Shown here in pieces: positions 42,266-50,947 of a stretch of DNA of 64,000 nucleotides. Made by a program: the position numbers and the translations under genes. Below the pieces are notes generated by a model that saw only the letters and a list, made by a program, of their open reading frames with translations, made no database searches and was not told the origin of the DNA. Origin of the DNA: JBPCNH01 sp051001455 (GTDB lineage: Bacteria; Actinomycetota; CADDZG01; WHSQ01); the NCBI GenBank assembly GCA_051001455.1, contig JBPCNH010000023.1:62001-126000 (forward strand). The letters run 5' to 3'. Within the stretch, counting starts at the first letter, position 1. Each line of letters opens with the position of its first letter.

Positions 42266-42388
42266 GGCTACATCTAGCGATACTTAACGAACCTGCGCCA
42301 CGCCGATCTTTTCGTGCAGCTAGAACGTGAGGCGCGGGAACGACCGGGGTCTCTGGTCGCCAGAACCGGTAACGGCGAAGAAAGGTAG
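42266..42388 (+). pseudogene. Second, decayed copy of the SNase C-terminal fragment
   Basis: The frame reads GYI, a stop, then RYLTNLRHADLFVQLEREARERPGS, a clear match to the fragment at 41413. It carries an in-frame TAG and a two-base loss near the RGLW motif. It is in the same orientation as the first copy, so the two form direct repeats around the MazEF module. Confidence 0.5.
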
Positions 42389-42474
42389 AGGTCGTATCTG
42401 CCCGTAGGTTCCGTTTCGAACCGGTGTCCTATGGGCTAGGAATCTCATTGAGAACGGAGATACCGAGGCCTGGT

Positions 42475-43458
42475 CTAGCGGTTTGCATCGGGGCCGGGAG
42501 CCGGTGCCACGAGGGCGGGGCTCGGCGCCTCTTCGACCCGACCGGTCCCACTGCCCGTTAGGGCTCCTACGTACACCGCCGCTGCCACCAGAGCCCCACC
42601 GGCCACGATCTCGGCGGTCAGCTCTTCGTCGGCGATGAGTATCCCGAGGGTTACCGCGACGACCGGCATCAGGGTGAGCGCGTAGGTGGTCGCCGACGCC
42701 GTCCATCTCAGCACAACGAATAGGAACAACATGAACAGGCCGACCGAGCCCAGCACCACGAGCCAGGCGAGAACGAGCCAGGTTCGGCCGGCACGCGGAA
42801 GGACCCACTCCTCTCCGGCGACCAGCGAGGCAGCCGCCAAGAACACGCTGCCGGCCAACATGCCGACGGCATTCGTCGTGATGGGATCGGCGCGGGGGAA
42901 CACCTTGACTATCACGCTCGACTCGGCGATCACCACAGCGCCCATGAACGCGGCCATCAGATAGACGGGTGTGAGCTCTCCGCCGAAGGTGCCTCTGGAA
43001 AGAACAGCGATGCCTGCGATCGCCATCAACCCTCCGGTCAACCCTCGCGCCGTGAGCCGTTCCTGCCGGTGCATCGCGGCAAGCAAGAGTGTGAGTAATG
43101 GCACCGAAGCAAGGATCACCGAGGTGGCTCCGGCGTCCAGCTCGGTGAGTGCGAAGTAAAGGAATGCATAGGCCAGCCCGAAACCGAGCAGTCCGTACAG
43201 CGCCGCACCTACGGCCGCCGCGCCGTACGGCATCGGCAACCGCCGGATCCGCATGAGAAGGAAGAACAGCAGGGTCCCGGGAACGAAGCGCAGAGTCGCG
43301 CCGAATAGAGGGTCGAGCTCTTCGTTGCTGAACTTCACGGCGACGAAGTTTGCGCCACCGATCAGCACGGCACCGAAGAAAGCGGCACTAGTGGTGCGGT
43401 CGGGTATGCCGGAATGAACCTCGACGACCTCCCCCTGACTTTTGTAGAAGCAGACCAA
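42475..43458 (-). CDS. EamA/DMT family exporter
   Basis: The 327-residue membrane protein has ten hydrophobic segments in two EamA halves (AAFFGAVLIGGANFVAVKFS in the first helix; VIAESSVIVKVF in the second half). It is the third EamA exporter here. The start is uncertain: a TTG at 43458 is the only usual codon before the first helix. The C-terminal 30 residues are polar. Substrate unknown. Confidence 0.85.
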   Translation of the reverse strand: MVCFYKSQGEVVEVHSGIPDRTTSAAFFGAVLIGGANFVAVKFSNEELDPLFGATLRFVPGTLLFFLLMRIRRLPMPYGAAAVGAALYGLLGFGLAYAFLYFALTELDAGATSVILASVPLLTLLLAAMHRQERLTARGLTGGLMAIAGIAVLSRGTFGGELTPVYLMAAFMGAVVIAESSVIVKVFPRADPITTNAVGMLAGSVFLAAASLVAGEEWVLPRAGRTWLVLAWLVVLGSVGLFMLFLFVVLRWTASATTYALTLMPVVAVTLGILIADEELTAEIVAGGALVAAAVYVGALTGSGTGRVEEAPSPALVAPAPGPDANR

Positions 43459-43634
43459 GCGTACTCGTAGCCCGGCTACGCCGGAGGACGAGCCAGGGAG
43501 ACGCAGTGGACGTGTTGCTTTTCTCGACGGTTGGACTACTTGACCGATTTGTCCAAGGTCTCGTTCGGCGCGGCGGAGTTTGACCCGGCGCTCTAGCTGC
43601 GGCTCCCGGAGGGGCTGTTCCCCTCGGCCTGGAA

Positions 43635-43652
43635 ATAGTTACTAGTGACTAT
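43635..43652. promoter_or_regulatory. 18-bp near-perfect palindrome, candidate operator
   Basis: ATAGTTACTAGTGACTAT is its own complement except for one mismatched position on each side. It lies about 80 bases before the start of the giant kinase gene, in AT-richer sequence. Confidence 0.45.
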
Positions 43653-43732
43653 TCCCTACCGATATGCCCGCATCTTCAAATAGAGGGCCAGACGCCTGAC
43701 GTGTTCGCGCGGGCAACTTCTGTTCGATCGGA

Positions 43733-46700
43733 GTGTCGAAGACGGAAAAGCACCTGAAGGGATGGCCGCCGGGGAGCCTGGCGGTTGGCGACCGCTTCAA
43801 GATCCTCGATCAGATGAGGTCGGGCGCCGACGTCAATACCTTCTCGGGCGAAGATCGCCTCTCGGGCGAGAAGGTAGTGATCAAGAAGATCGCGCCCGGC
43901 AACGTCTCGGCTACCGCGGTGGCGCACCTCGAGCATGAAGCGCATGTCCTGAGCCGGATGAGCAGCCCCTACCTGGCTCCGGTGACGGACGTCGGCCAGG
44001 ATCACGACGGCGCGGTCTATCTGGTCATGCCGCTCATCACGGGGTTCACGCTCAAGGAGCGCCTCTTGTTGGGCCCGCTCGACGTCTCCGAGGTGACGAA
44101 CGTGGGGATCTGCCTCATGGATGCGCTGCAAACGATTCACGACCTTGGGATCTTGCACCGAGACGTCAAATCATCGAACGTCGAGCTGCGGTCCGGCGAG
44201 AAGGTCGAGAGCGCGGTGCTCGTCAACTTCGGCTTGTCCCGAAGCGTCCACCTGCACGCCTCGATGCATGATCGCGTGGTCGGGACGGTTCGATATATGT
44301 CACCGGAGACGGCCGGCACGATCGACCACGAGGTCGATGAGCGCTCGGATCTCTACTCGGCGGGCGTAGTGTTCTTCGAAGCTCTCACCGGCCGACCCCC
44401 GTTCGAGGCCGAGTCGGGGGAAAAAGTACTTAGTCAACATCTCAGCGCGCCGCCGCCGGCGGCGCGCAGTTTGCGACCCGAGGCACCGCGTGCCCTCGAG
44501 GAGGTCATCGAGCGACTCCTGCGTAAGGACCCGTCCGACCGCTACCAGACCGCGGAGGCTGTGCGGGCGGACCTGCAAGAGATCAAGAACGCCATCAGCA
44601 GCGGGAACCCCGATCCCCACATGGTGGTCGGTCTGCACGACCGTCGTAAGAGCCTCGCGGAACCATCGTTCGTTGGCCGCAAGCACGAACTCAACTCACT
44701 GAAGGAGCTGCTCGACGTTGCCGGCAAGGGAGCACCATGCCTAGCGTTTGTATCGTCGGAGTCGGGCGGCGGCAAGACGCGTTTGATTAACGAGTTCGCA
44801 AAGGAGGTCGCCCAGGCTGGGGTTTCGACCTTCAGGGGACAAGGACTCGATCTGGCGGCCCAACGACCCTTCCAGCTCCTCTCCGGCGTGGCCCTAGACG
44901 TGCTCCAAACCGTGGAGCAGGACCCGGGGCTGGTCGACTCTCTGAAGGAGCGATTGGCCGAGGGAGCCGAATCGGTCGCGGTTGCGCTTCCGGAGCTGGG
45001 TCCGGTCCTAGACGTGCCGGACAAGGCTGTCGGCCCCGAAGAGCACGGAGAGTTCCGTAGCGTTCGCGCCCTGGCGAAGCTGCTCGACTCCCTCGGCGCG
45101 CCGAACCGACCGGCGGTGGTGATCCTCGACGACTGCCAGTGGGCGGACGAGCTCACGCTCAAGACGTTGCAACGCTGGTCGCAGGGAGCGGACCGGAACG
45201 GTGCGGAATCGCACACCTTCATCGTCGCAGCGTTCAGGTCAGAGGAAGTGCCCATGGATCACCCGCTGCGCAAGGTCGTCGCGACCGGCGACCTTGCGCT
45301 CAAGGGACTGAACGACGAGGAACTGCGCGCGCTGGCCGAATCGATGGCGGGCCCCCTTCCAACTCCGGCCCTGGAGGCCGTGACGCGGTTGTCCGAGGGA
45401 AGCCCGTTCATGGCTTCGGCTGTTCTGCGCGGCATGGTCGAAGCGGGCGCGCTGCATCCCGAAGATGACGGCTGGCAGGTGGACGAAGACGCCATGGAGG
45501 GTGTCAGGTCGTCGCGCCGCGCCGCAGCCTTCTTGGCCCAGCGGCTGTCCCTGCTGTCCGAGGCAACGACCGAGGTGCTGGCGACGGCCGCGGTGCTGGG
45601 CAAGGAGTTCGAACTCGGGCTGGTAGCAGACCTGTGGGGTAAGCCGCTGCAGGAGGTCGTCTCGACGGTCCACGAGGCGCGGCAGCGCCATATCGTCTGG
45701 GTGGACGAGACGAGCGGGCGGTCCGCCTTCGTTCACGACAAGCTGCGCGAGGCCATCTTGGACTCGGTGGACCCCGAGAACAAAAGGGTTCTCCACCTCA
45801 AGGCAGGTGAGCATCTGGAGCGATCCCATCCGGAGCGCGTTTTCGACATCGCCTACCACTACGACGCCGCAGGGGAACCCGTCAAAGCCCTGCCGTACGC
45901 GCTCGAGGCCGCGCAGCAGGCGCGCGGACAACATGCGCAAGCCATCGCCGAAGAGCAGTATCGGATCGCGGAGCGCGCCGTTGGTCCGGATGACCTGGAG
46001 GCGAGAAGACTCATATCGGAGGGGTTGGGAGACACCCTGATGCTGCGCGGCCACTATCAGGACGCCGAGCCCTACTTCACCCAGGCGCTGGGCCTGGCGA
46101 CCACCGATGAGGCACGTTCGATGATCTTGGGCAAGGTCGGCGAACTTGCTTTCAAGCGGGGGGACGTGGAGTCCGCCGAGAAGGCCAACGAAGAGGCGCT
46201 GCGAACGCTTGGCAAGAGGGTTCCGAGATCGATAGTCGGGTTCGCGCTGATGGCGCTGTGGGAAGTCCTCGTGCAGGTGATGCACACGCTGTTCCCCAAG
46301 CTGTTGCTCGGTCGCAAGAAGCTCGAGAGTGCCGAGCGCGAGTTCATCGCCCTTCGGCTCTACAGCCGAGCCACACACAACTACTGGTTCGGGCGCGGCA
46401 CGATCCCGTGCGGATGGGCGCATTTCCGTGAGATGAACCTCGCCGAGCGATATCCCCCCACGCCCGAATTGGCGCAGGCCTACTCCGAACATGCCCCGGT
46501 CATGACACTGGTGACCAAGTATCGGCGAGGGATGGACTACGCGAAGAGATCGCTCGCTATCCGCCAGTCACTGAACGACACCTGGGGCCAAGGACAGTCG
46601 ATGCACTTCTACGGCGTCGTCACTTATGGCGCTTCTCGATACGAGGAGTGCATCGATAGCTGTCGTCGCGCGATCCGCTTCCTAGAACGAACGGGTGATC

Positions 46701-48736
46701 GGTGGGAGGTCAATACAGCCACGTGGCACATCGCGTTGTCGCAATACAGGCTGGGCGATCTCGCCGGGGCGGTAGACACGGCGCGCCGTTGCTACCAGTC
46801 GGGGGCCGAGATCGGCGACTCCCAGGCGCGCGGCATCAGCCTCGGCGCCTGGGCCAAGGCCACCGGCGGCCGGGTCCCCGAGGACCTGCTCGCAGCGGAG
46901 GCGGCCGCGATCGGCCGCGATGTGCATACCTCGGCTGAGGTCATGCAGGCCGAGGGCCTGGTGCTTCTTCGTCGTAAGGAGTACGAGCATGCCGAGCAGA
47001 AGTTCCGTGAGGCCAAACGGATGATCTTGCGCGCGGGCGTTATGCAGGAGTACGTCGCTCCCATCTTCCCGTGGCTGGTTACGGCGATGCGGCTGCAGAT
47101 AGAGGCGCTTCCGCCGTGGGCGCCGGCGCACAGAGCCAAACTGCTGCGCAGGGCGCGCCGGGCATCCTTCTGGGCCCGGCTCGTGGCGAGCCGCTACCGC
47201 AATAACCGCCCCCATGCCCTCAGGGAAGCCGCTCTCTTGGCGGCCGCGAGCGGCCGCGCCGGGCGCGCTCGGCGTTTGTTCGATCGGAGCCGGGCCATCG
47301 CCGACGAGCAAGGGGCTCGATACGAGAGCGCCCGGACCCTCGTCGAGCGGGGCCGCGTGGGGCTCGCTCTCGGTTGGAGAGCGGCTGCAGAAGACGCTGT
47401 TGCCGGGGAGGCGCTGATCGCGAGGATGACCGTCCCGGAGGAGGACTCCGGGCACGAAGAGACCACCGAAGACCCGTCGATCACCCCGGCGCTCGTGGAC
47501 CGCTTCGACGGTCTGCTCGAGGTGGGCCGGCAGATCGCCGGTTCCTTGAGTCGTGATGCCGTTCAGGCCAACCTTCATGCTTCGGCACTGGCACTTCTGC
47601 GCGGCGAGGAATGTCTCATCCTCGAGGTCGACGGAGACGAGAACCAGCCCCGGGTGCTTTACGGACAAGGGGACGCGCTGCCGAGTAGCGCTCTGGTTCG
47701 CAGCGCGGTAGCCAGCGGCCGTCCGGTGATCCTGGCGGACGATCTTCCGGAGGACGCTAGCGAGAGCCTCGAGCTTGCGGGGATCCGTTCGGCCCTATGC
47801 GCTCCTATCCACGTCCGCGGACGGATAACGGCGTGCTTCGTGATAACCCACCATGAGATGGGGGAGCTGTACGGCGAGGATGAGCAGCGCATCGCAGAGT
47901 TCCTGGCCACCATCGCCGGGGCCGCGATCGAGAACGCGGACGGCTTCGCCGAGGTCAGGGACCTCTCCCGCTCGCTTGAACATCGGGTCGCCGAACGCAC
48001 CTCCGAGTTGCGCGAGGCGAACGTGCAGCTCAAGCGAGCCAACGATGCGATGCGCGATTTCGTCTCGGCCGCGTCACACGATCTGAGGACCCCTCTCACC
48101 GCGGTGGTCGGTCATGCCTCACTCATGAGCCGGAACTGGGCCCAGATGGAAGAGGATCAGAAACTGTGGAGCGTCGATGTAATCTCTCGCGCGTCCAATC
48201 GTCTCACTCAGTTGGTCGACGACCTGCTGACGATCTCGAACATCGAAGGCGGTGTCATCGACACGCATCCCGAAGTGGTTCAAGTCAGCGAGGTGATCTC
48301 GGAGGTGACCGCTTTCACGGGACGCGCCGACGAGATCAAGGTGACCTGCCCCCCGGACGCGCGGGTCCTTGCTGACGCGAGCCACGTCCAGCGCATGTTC
48401 ACGAACTACATCACGAATGCTTTGAAATACGGTGCTACCCCGTACGAGGTGACCGTTTCACTTACCGAGGACGATGTCGAGGTGCGGGTCCTAGACGGCG
48501 GCACCGGGGTCCCCGAAGACTTCGCCTTCACGCGACTCTTCGAGAAGTTCGCGCGCGCCAAGACCGAAGCCACGCGCAAGGAAGCAGGCACGGGATTGGG
48601 GCTCTCGATCGTGAGAGGCCTCGCCGAAGCCAATGGGGGGAAAGCCTGGTATCAGCCGAACGAGCCCAACGGTTCCTGTTTCGTTTTCACTTTGCCCCGC
48701 GCCTATGACACCCGAGCCCATAGGATGCTCGGATGA
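43733..48736 (+). CDS. Giant kinase-like/ATPase/TPR/GAF/histidine kinase
   Basis: The 1667-residue cytoplasmic protein joins: a Ser/Thr kinase-like domain (1-275; K51, HRDVKSS at 142-148, then NFG at 165-167 in place of DFG, SPE at 190-192); an AAA-type ATPase domain starting FVGRKHEL at about 313 with SESGGGKTR at 342-350; a long TPR-like region (about 700-1200); a GAF domain (about 1275-1430); and a histidine kinase with H1449 (ASHDLRTPL), N box NYITNALKYG and G2 box GTGLGLSIV. The Gly-rich loop is also altered, so the first domain may be a pseudokinase. It overlaps a receiver gene by four bases. Such hybrids occur in cyanobacteria, myxobacteria and Chloroflexi. Confidence 0.9.
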   Translation: MSKTEKHLKGWPPGSLAVGDRFKILDQMRSGADVNTFSGEDRLSGEKVVIKKIAPGNVSATAVAHLEHEAHVLSRMSSPYLAPVTDVGQDHDGAVYLVMPLITGFTLKERLLLGPLDVSEVTNVGICLMDALQTIHDLGILHRDVKSSNVELRSGEKVESAVLVNFGLSRSVHLHASMHDRVVGTVRYMSPETAGTIDHEVDERSDLYSAGVVFFEALTGRPPFEAESGEKVLSQHLSAPPPAARSLRPEAPRALEEVIERLLRKDPSDRYQTAEAVRADLQEIKNAISSGNPDPHMVVGLHDRRKSLAEPSFVGRKHELNSLKELLDVAGKGAPCLAFVSSESGGGKTRLINEFAKEVAQAGVSTFRGQGLDLAAQRPFQLLSGVALDVLQTVEQDPGLVDSLKERLAEGAESVAVALPELGPVLDVPDKAVGPEEHGEFRSVRALAKLLDSLGAPNRPAVVILDDCQWADELTLKTLQRWSQGADRNGAESHTFIVAAFRSEEVPMDHPLRKVVATGDLALKGLNDEELRALAESMAGPLPTPALEAVTRLSEGSPFMASAVLRGMVEAGALHPEDDGWQVDEDAMEGVRSSRRAAAFLAQRLSLLSEATTEVLATAAVLGKEFELGLVADLWGKPLQEVVSTVHEARQRHIVWVDETSGRSAFVHDKLREAILDSVDPENKRVLHLKAGEHLERSHPERVFDIAYHYDAAGEPVKALPYALEAAQQARGQHAQAIAEEQYRIAERAVGPDDLEARRLISEGLGDTLMLRGHYQDAEPYFTQALGLATTDEARSMILGKVGELAFKRGDVESAEKANEEALRTLGKRVPRSIVGFALMALWEVLVQVMHTLFPKLLLGRKKLESAEREFIALRLYSRATHNYWFGRGTIPCGWAHFREMNLAERYPPTPELAQAYSEHAPVMTLVTKYRRGMDYAKRSLAIRQSLNDTWGQGQSMHFYGVVTYGASRYEECIDSCRRAIRFLERTGDRWEVNTATWHIALSQYRLGDLAGAVDTARRCYQSGAEIGDSQARGISLGAWAKATGGRVPEDLLAAEAAAIGRDVHTSAEVMQAEGLVLLRRKEYEHAEQKFREAKRMILRAGVMQEYVAPIFPWLVTAMRLQIEALPPWAPAHRAKLLRRARRASFWARLVASRYRNNRPHALREAALLAAASGRAGRARRLFDRSRAIADEQGARYESARTLVERGRVGLALGWRAAAEDAVAGEALIARMTVPEEDSGHEETTEDPSITPALVDRFDGLLEVGRQIAGSLSRDAVQANLHASALALLRGEECLILEVDGDENQPRVLYGQGDALPSSALVRSAVASGRPVILADDLPEDASESLELAGIRSALCAPIHVRGRITACFVITHHEMGELYGEDEQRIAEFLATIAGAAIENADGFAEVRDLSRSLEHRVAERTSELREANVQLKRANDAMRDFVSAASHDLRTPLTAVVGHASLMSRNWAQMEEDQKLWSVDVISRASNRLTQLVDDLLTISNIEGGVIDTHPEVVQVSEVISEVTAFTGRADEIKVTCPPDARVLADASHVQRMFTNYITNALKYGATPYEVTVSLTEDDVEVRVLDGGTGVPEDFAFTRLFEKFARAKTEATRKEAGTGLGLSIVRGLAEANGGKAWYQPNEPNGSCFVFTLPRAYDTRAHRMLG

Positions 48737-49110
48737 AAGTATCGATGGTGGTCGAAGACGAGCCCGACATGAGGGATCTGATCAAGATGACGCTCATGGA
48801 AGACCCCAGGTTCGAGATCGTTGTCGAGGCCGCGTCCGCCGAGGATGCCATCGGTTTAGCCGACACCCATGAGCCCGGGTTAGTGGTGCTCGATCACTCC
48901 CTCGATGGAGAGTTGACCGGCCTGGATGCCGCTCCGAAGATCAAGGCGGTCGCGCCCGAGTGCAAGATCATCCTGTTCACTGCCGATGCAAGTTTGCGCT
49001 CGCGAGCCGATGCGGAACCATCCGTCGATGCCTTCCTGGTGAAGACCGACCTCCTCAAGCTCTTGTCTCTGGCTCAGCGCTTTATGGGACTCGGCCCGAT
49101 ACCCACCTGA
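48733..49110 (+). CDS. Single-domain response regulator
   Basis: The 125-residue protein is a receiver domain only. It has VVEDEP (acidic pair), phospho-acceptor D in VVLDHSL, T in FTADA, and K in LVKTD. There is no output domain. The overlap with the giant kinase stop (ATGA) shows they are partners; the phosphate may pass on to another protein or act by binding. Confidence 0.9.
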   Translation: MKVSMVVEDEPDMRDLIKMTLMEDPRFEIVVEAASAEDAIGLADTHEPGLVVLDHSLDGELTGLDAAPKIKAVAPECKIILFTADASLRSRADAEPSVDAFLVKTDLLKLLSLAQRFMGLGPIPT

Positions 49111-49175
49111 TCCTCGCTTCAGAAAGACCCTCGAGCGTCAACAGTCGAAGGGGGTGATCGCTGAGAGCGCGAACC

Positions 49176-49225
49176 TTTTTTGACCCTTCAAGACCACATA
49201 TTTCGTGGCCGCAATCGATCAAAAC
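49176..49225. repeat. Dispersed palindromic repeat, copy 5 (degenerate left arm)
   Basis: The right half (GACCACATATTTCGTGG, then CAATCGATCAAAAC) matches the other copies, while the left arm is reduced to TTTTTTGACCC. It lies between the response regulator and the next small gene. A 20-base piece just left of it recurs at 41284-41304. Confidence 0.75.
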
Positions 49226-49299
49226 GCGCCGGGGTGGGTAAGGGTTGGGGGGTTGGACAGAGATAAGAGAGATTGTCGGACAATGAGGAGGAGTCTCCT

Positions 49300-49599
49300 A
49301 TGAGTGGATTCTGGAAGAAAGCCGCGGCGGTCGTAGCCGTGAAGAAGATCGCCGACCGGGTGCAGGAAGCACGGCAACCGAAGCGCTCGTTCATCTCGAG
49401 GATGTCGCCGCTCGTGCTCGTGGCGGGCATCGGTGGCGCCGCTTTCTGGGCCTACCGCAACGGCAAGCTCGACCCCGTGGTCGAGCAGGCCAAGAACCTC
49501 ACCGGCGGCAGCGAGGGCAACGGTTCGTACCCGACCGCTCCCGCATCCGCCACCGGCGCAACCACCACTGGAGCCACCAGCACCGCGTCCACGATCTAG
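49300..49599 (+). CDS. Small membrane protein
   Basis: The 99-residue protein has an N-terminal basic amphipathic helix, one membrane helix (about 37-53) and a tail rich in A, T, S and G. I recognise no family. AGGAGG lies just before the ATG, which supports translation. It may be an inner-membrane anchor or stress protein. Confidence 0.65.
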   Translation: MSGFWKKAAAVVAVKKIADRVQEARQPKRSFISRMSPLVLVAGIGGAAFWAYRNGKLDPVVEQAKNLTGGSEGNGSYPTAPASATGATTTGATSTASTI

Positions 49600-49654
49600 C
49601 ACGAACCCAACCAAGCACTGCGAGGGGCTCCTGCTGGCAGGCCCCGGAGCCCTT

Positions 49655-49748
49655 CGCTGCTTCCTGCCTTCAGGTCCGGAGCCCCTCGCTGCTTCCTGCC
49701 TTCAGGGGCAGAACACCGCTGCTTCCTGCCTTCAGGGGGCAGAACACC
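49655..49748. repeat. Three tandem repeats of about 31 bp with hairpins
   Basis: Three units begin CGCTGCTTCCTGCCTTCAGG and are 30-32 bases long. In the second and third units CTGCC pairs with GGCAG to give short hairpins. They lie between a small gene and the sigma factor gene, about 90 bases before its start, and could be regulatory. Confidence 0.8.
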
Positions 49749-49838
49749 GCCGGAGTGCCTGTTCTGCTTGAGATTACTGATCCACAACTACGCCGTGGGA
49801 GGCAGGAAATCGCACGTCGTGGGCGTACATCTTCATCA

Positions 49839-50912
49839 ATGGCCGACACAGGCAACGATCCCGCCGGCAGGTCCGACAAGGACCTCACCGTCGCCTTCCA
49901 GCACGGGGACGACGGCGCGTTCGACGCCATCTACAGCCGCCATCACGACCGGGTAAGAGCGACCTGCCACAAATTGCTCCGCAACGCTTCCGAGGCAGAG
50001 GAAGCCACCCAGGAAACCTTCCTACGCTGTTACCGCAGCCTCGGGCGCTTCAACGGGCAATATCAACTCGGCGCATGGATGGCCCGCATCGCCACGAATG
50101 TCAGCCTGGATCTGCTGAGAGCCCGCTCCAGGGCAATCGCACTTTCGGGGGTCCCCGTCGAGGAGATCGAACTCGAGCACGCCGGCAAAGCCGTGGACGA
50201 CACGGTCGAGGACACCATGCAGGTGACCCAGGCCCTCGGAGGCATCCAGCCCCTGCACGCCGAAGCCCTCTATCTCAGAGCCATCGAGGGCCTCTCTCAC
50301 GAAGAGATGGCCGGACGGCTGGCCATGAGCCCCCAACAGGTGAAGTCGCTGCTGCACCGCTCTCGTAGCTCTTTCCGCCGGGTGTGGGACACGGCGTCGG
50401 GGTGGGCACTGGCTCCGCTCGTTGGCTTCCGCTCGATGCTCACGGCCCGCAGCCGGGACACCGCGGCAGCCGGACAAGGCCTCGTGCTCGCCGGATCTCC
50501 GGGTTCCGCTCTCCTGGCCGAGAAGGTCGCGGCCAGCGCGGTTGCGTTCGCGGTTGTCTTGAGCGGCGCGCCGGCGACCGAGCGAGCGACACCCGATACA
50601 CCTCGCTCGGCCACACCCCGGATCGCGCACGAGCTCCCCCACGAGCCGAGAACGAACATCAAGAGGACTTCCCCAGCGGACATCGATCACGATGCACCCG
50701 CCGCCGCTCGTCCGGCATCGAAGGTCGCCGCGGTACTCGACGAAGTAGCCAAGACCGGACGCAAGCTCAAGCGTCAGGCGCAGGAGAACCAGCCCGACGA
50801 GCCCGAGCACGATGACGACATCCCCAGCGGTGGGCCAAGCGTCGGCGCGGCCAACAAAGAAGTGCGCAAGGTCGCTCGGGAGGTCAAGGAGACAATCGGC
50901 GATCTCCCGTAA
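49839..50912 (+). CDS. ECF sigma factor with C-terminal membrane segment and disordered tail
   Basis: The 357-residue protein has sigma regions 2 (FDAIYSRHHDRVRATCHKLLRN, EEATQETFLRCYRSLGRF) and 4 (LHAEALYLRAIEGLSHEEMAGRLAMSPQQVKSLLHRSR when read in parts) in the first 190 residues. After that come a hydrophobic segment (about 225-245) and a charged, P- and E-rich tail. A membrane-attached ECF sigma would hold itself at the membrane. No anti-sigma gene is adjacent. The start at 49839 removes a non-conserved 28-residue extension. Confidence 0.78.
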   Translation: MADTGNDPAGRSDKDLTVAFQHGDDGAFDAIYSRHHDRVRATCHKLLRNASEAEEATQETFLRCYRSLGRFNGQYQLGAWMARIATNVSLDLLRARSRAIALSGVPVEEIELEHAGKAVDDTVEDTMQVTQALGGIQPLHAEALYLRAIEGLSHEEMAGRLAMSPQQVKSLLHRSRSSFRRVWDTASGWALAPLVGFRSMLTARSRDTAAAGQGLVLAGSPGSALLAEKVAASAVAFAVVLSGAPATERATPDTPRSATPRIAHELPHEPRTNIKRTSPADIDHDAPAAARPASKVAAVLDEVAKTGRKLKRQAQENQPDEPEHDDDIPSGGPSVGAANKEVRKVAREVKETIGDLP

Positions 50913-50935
50913 GGGACGCCCGCTTCTCGAACTCG

Positions 50936-50947
50936 TAATATCTCTGC
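50936..50947 (+). promoter_or_regulatory. -10 box of a probable leaderless promoter for metF
   Basis: TAATAT stands six bases before the ATG; there is no ribosome site. Confidence 0.55.
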
